Shown here: in pieces, positions 62,595-64,000 of the stretch
Layout: each line of letters opens with the position of its first letter
How positions within the stretch are numbered: position 1 is the stretch's first letter
Assembly: GCA_003010405.1 (NCBI GenBank)
Contig: PJLO01000003.1
Span: 1 to 64,000, forward strand
From: Acidobacteriota bacterium
GTDB taxonomy: Bacteria > Acidobacteriota > Terriglobia > Terriglobales > Acidobacteriaceae
DNA length: 64,000 nucleotides
Direction of reading: 5' to 3'
The notes under the pieces: generated by a model
Databases searched by the model: none
The model's input: the letters and a program-made list of their open reading frames with translations, nothing else
Told to the model about the DNA's origin: nothing
Translations under genes and position numbers: made by a program

Positions 62595-64000
62595 TCACTT
62601 GGGAACATTCGTAGGAACGCGAATGTAAGAGCCAGCGGTCGTCCGACCAGAGGAAAGGTGCGGCGTCATTACAACCAGCAACTCGGTAAGGTTATTCTGG
62701 GGCGACTCATAGGAGAACGCTCTGCCCAGCCCGGGTATCATCGCCAGGCCTGGAATTCCACTGATGCTGGCCAGTTCCCCCCTGTTTATGAATCCGGCTA
62801 TTACCACGGATTCGCCCGAGTCCGTACTGATCGTGCCCTTTATTTCGCGGCTGTTAATTATCGGAAGCCCGTTCACCGTCGTAGTTCCCAGCGACCGCAC
62901 AGTAAGCTCGTAATCCAGGCTGATCAATTTTCCATGTACCTGTGGAGTAGCTTTTAAAACCAACCCAAGATCCTCGTACGAAAACTGAGGCGAAGGGATC
63001 GACGCAGTGATTCCCGTCGACATTCCCAGCGCTGAGAGCAAGGAGCTGTTGGCGGTGGCTGCCGAAAAAATCTCGCTTACGATCGGGTAACGTTGACCCA
63101 CTTTCATCGTCGCCGCTTTTCCGTGCCCCGCCCTCAGCAGGGCCTGGCCCATGCTCCGAACTTGCGATTCGTTTCTTGAAAATCTTAGTGCTGTGGCTGG
63201 CAACGTAATTCCGGTCAGCGTTATTCCGCCGCCAAACGTCACAAACGGCTGTGTCAGTACGCTCGATGACAACCCTGATGTCGAAGTCGATGAAGCCAGC
63301 AGCGCTGCAAGAACCGTCGTCGCATTCACCGTCTGTCCGCTCGCAGCCAGTGCTGCTGCAATCTCTTGGAAAGAGGAGCTGCTTACCAGGTTCCGTACCT
63401 CCGTGTACACGTTGAAAACCGAGAACTGATCCGGAGCGGAAATTCCGAGTTCTTTCGTTAAGGTAGTCGATATGTTAAACACCTTCACGTCCAACATTAC
63501 AGAAGGCCTGTCATCCTGCAGGTAATCCAGGAAATTGGCTATAGCGTCGAGCGTCGCCTGCGGGGCTCGTATCACAATTGATCCCTGCGCCGGGTTCTGC
63601 GAAATAAACCGCAGGTCGAACAAAATGCGCAACGAAGTTGTAAGTTCGGTCAGTTCCTGGGTCGTGGTTCCGCCAACGGCATAGAACGTACGCAGGCTCA
63701 TTTGAGTCAGTTCGCGCCGGTTCTCTTCCGTGTCGTTTGCCAACAGCACCTGCCGCTCGCTCAATGGAATGATCAAGACCTTGCAAATCCTCGCCAGAAT
63801 CTGCGAGCCCGTCTCCCAGTTCACATCATCCAGTTTGACCCGCACATTCCGCGGCATCAGCCCTTGATCCGTAACGGTCGAAATCCCGAACTGTCGCGCG
63901 AATTGCTCCAGCAGTTGAGTGGAATTCCCGCGGAATTCGATGCTGCGTACTCCAGCCTCAGGTTTCAGCCGGGTTTCGCCCATTTCAGCCCGCAATTTAC
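62595..64000 (-). CDS. Secretin (GspD/PilQ type), 5' end beyond the window
   Basis: About 466 residues are visible, with no start inside the window. A short N-terminal domain region (VRSIEFRGNSTQLLEQFARQ, MPRNVRVKLDDVNW) and N-type repeats (IVIRAPQATLDAIANFLDYL) precede the secretin homology: VMLDVKVFNISTTLTKELGI, a Ser-rich variable insert, then ATMKVGQRYPIVSEIFSA, NSREIKGTISTDSGESVVIA, ISGIPGLAMIPGLGRAFSYE and ELLVVMTPHLS. It forms an outer-membrane channel for type II secretion or type IV pili. The visible part cannot tell which. Confidence 0.9.
   Translation of the reverse strand, partial: KLRAEMGETRLKPEAGVRSIEFRGNSTQLLEQFARQFGISTVTDQGLMPRNVRVKLDDVNWETGSQILARICKVLIIPLSERQVLLANDTEENRRELTQMSLRTFYAVGGTTTQELTELTTSLRILFDLRFISQNPAQGSIVIRAPQATLDAIANFLDYLQDDRPSVMLDVKVFNISTTLTKELGISAPDQFSVFNVYTEVRNLVSSSSFQEIAAALAASGQTVNATTVLAALLASSTSTSGLSSSVLTQPFVTFGGGITLTGITLPATALRFSRNESQVRSMGQALLRAGHGKAATMKVGQRYPIVSEIFSAATANSSLLSALGMSTGITASIPSPQFSYEDLGLVLKATPQVHGKLISLDYELTVRSLGTTTVNGLPIINSREIKGTISTDSGESVVIAGFINRGELASISGIPGLAMIPGLGRAFSYESPQNNLTELLVVMTPHLSSGRTTAGSYIRVPTNVPK

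Noticed and set aside
1-64000. CRISPR array or cas genes
   Set aside because: I saw no regularly spaced identical repeats with unique spacers, and no Cas-like protein. The only short-range repeats are the 24-bp pair at 71-118 and the CGACACA motifs.

Overview
The window looks like Acidobacteriota (Terriglobia) chromosome. It is moderately GC-rich. The core genes are typical of that group: aspartate oxidase, AroB, UbiE/MenG, RibF, a DUF1844 protein, YgfZ, MTA phosphorylase beside a PfkB kinase, MurA, a two-domain NAD synthetase, a TonB receptor and a secretin. The assignment rests on gene content and protein style; no marker search was possible.

Layout. Positions 1-33241 are accessory DNA stacked against one tRNA-Ala(CGC) gene (33166-33241, minus strand). 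A perfect 45-bp copy of the tRNA 3' half (33166-33210) recurs at 15495-15539. Each copy has a tyrosine integrase just to its left (14299-15428 and 31902-33230). The simplest reading is two tandem tRNA-targeting islands. Island A runs from beyond the left edge to 15539; island B runs from 15540 to 33210. Island A begins with an IS21-like end and carries a PH-like membrane protein, an FKBP isomerase, a compact minus-strand operon (radical SAM/SPASM enzyme, two small Cys peptides, a 24-residue membrane peptide, a membrane protein, a DUF3732 fragment) with a divergent XRE regulator, a broken serine recombinase, two nuclease-like proteins, a C2H2 mini-protein, an AEP-type primase and a damaged integrase. 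Island B carries a five-gene operon (SNF2 helicase, DUF2130 protein, zinc-hook ATPase, type III Mod, type III Res), then a DUF3631 ATPase, an excisionase-like protein, small unknowns and an apparently intact integrase.

From 33341 to 64000 the sequence is core chromosome: NAD, aromatic and quinone biosynthesis; a CDF transporter; RibF, an MBL hydrolase, DUF1844 and YgfZ on one strand; MTA salvage next to two glycosyltransferase-like membrane proteins; murA with a serine hydrolase and an isochorismatase; a GHMP kinase and a CPBP protease; a TonB receptor; NAD synthetase; a DsbA-like protein; and the 3' part of a secretin gene running off the right edge.

Two loci are most likely to be new biology: the radical SAM/small-peptide operon at 4361-7041, which looks like a peptide-modification (RiPP-like) system, and the expanded type III restriction-modification operon at 16283-27520. 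Several genes are broken by single-base shifts at short homopolymers (near 5456, 7575, 10837 and 48991). Sequencing error is a real alternative to decay for these, and reading frames there should be checked before any biological claim.
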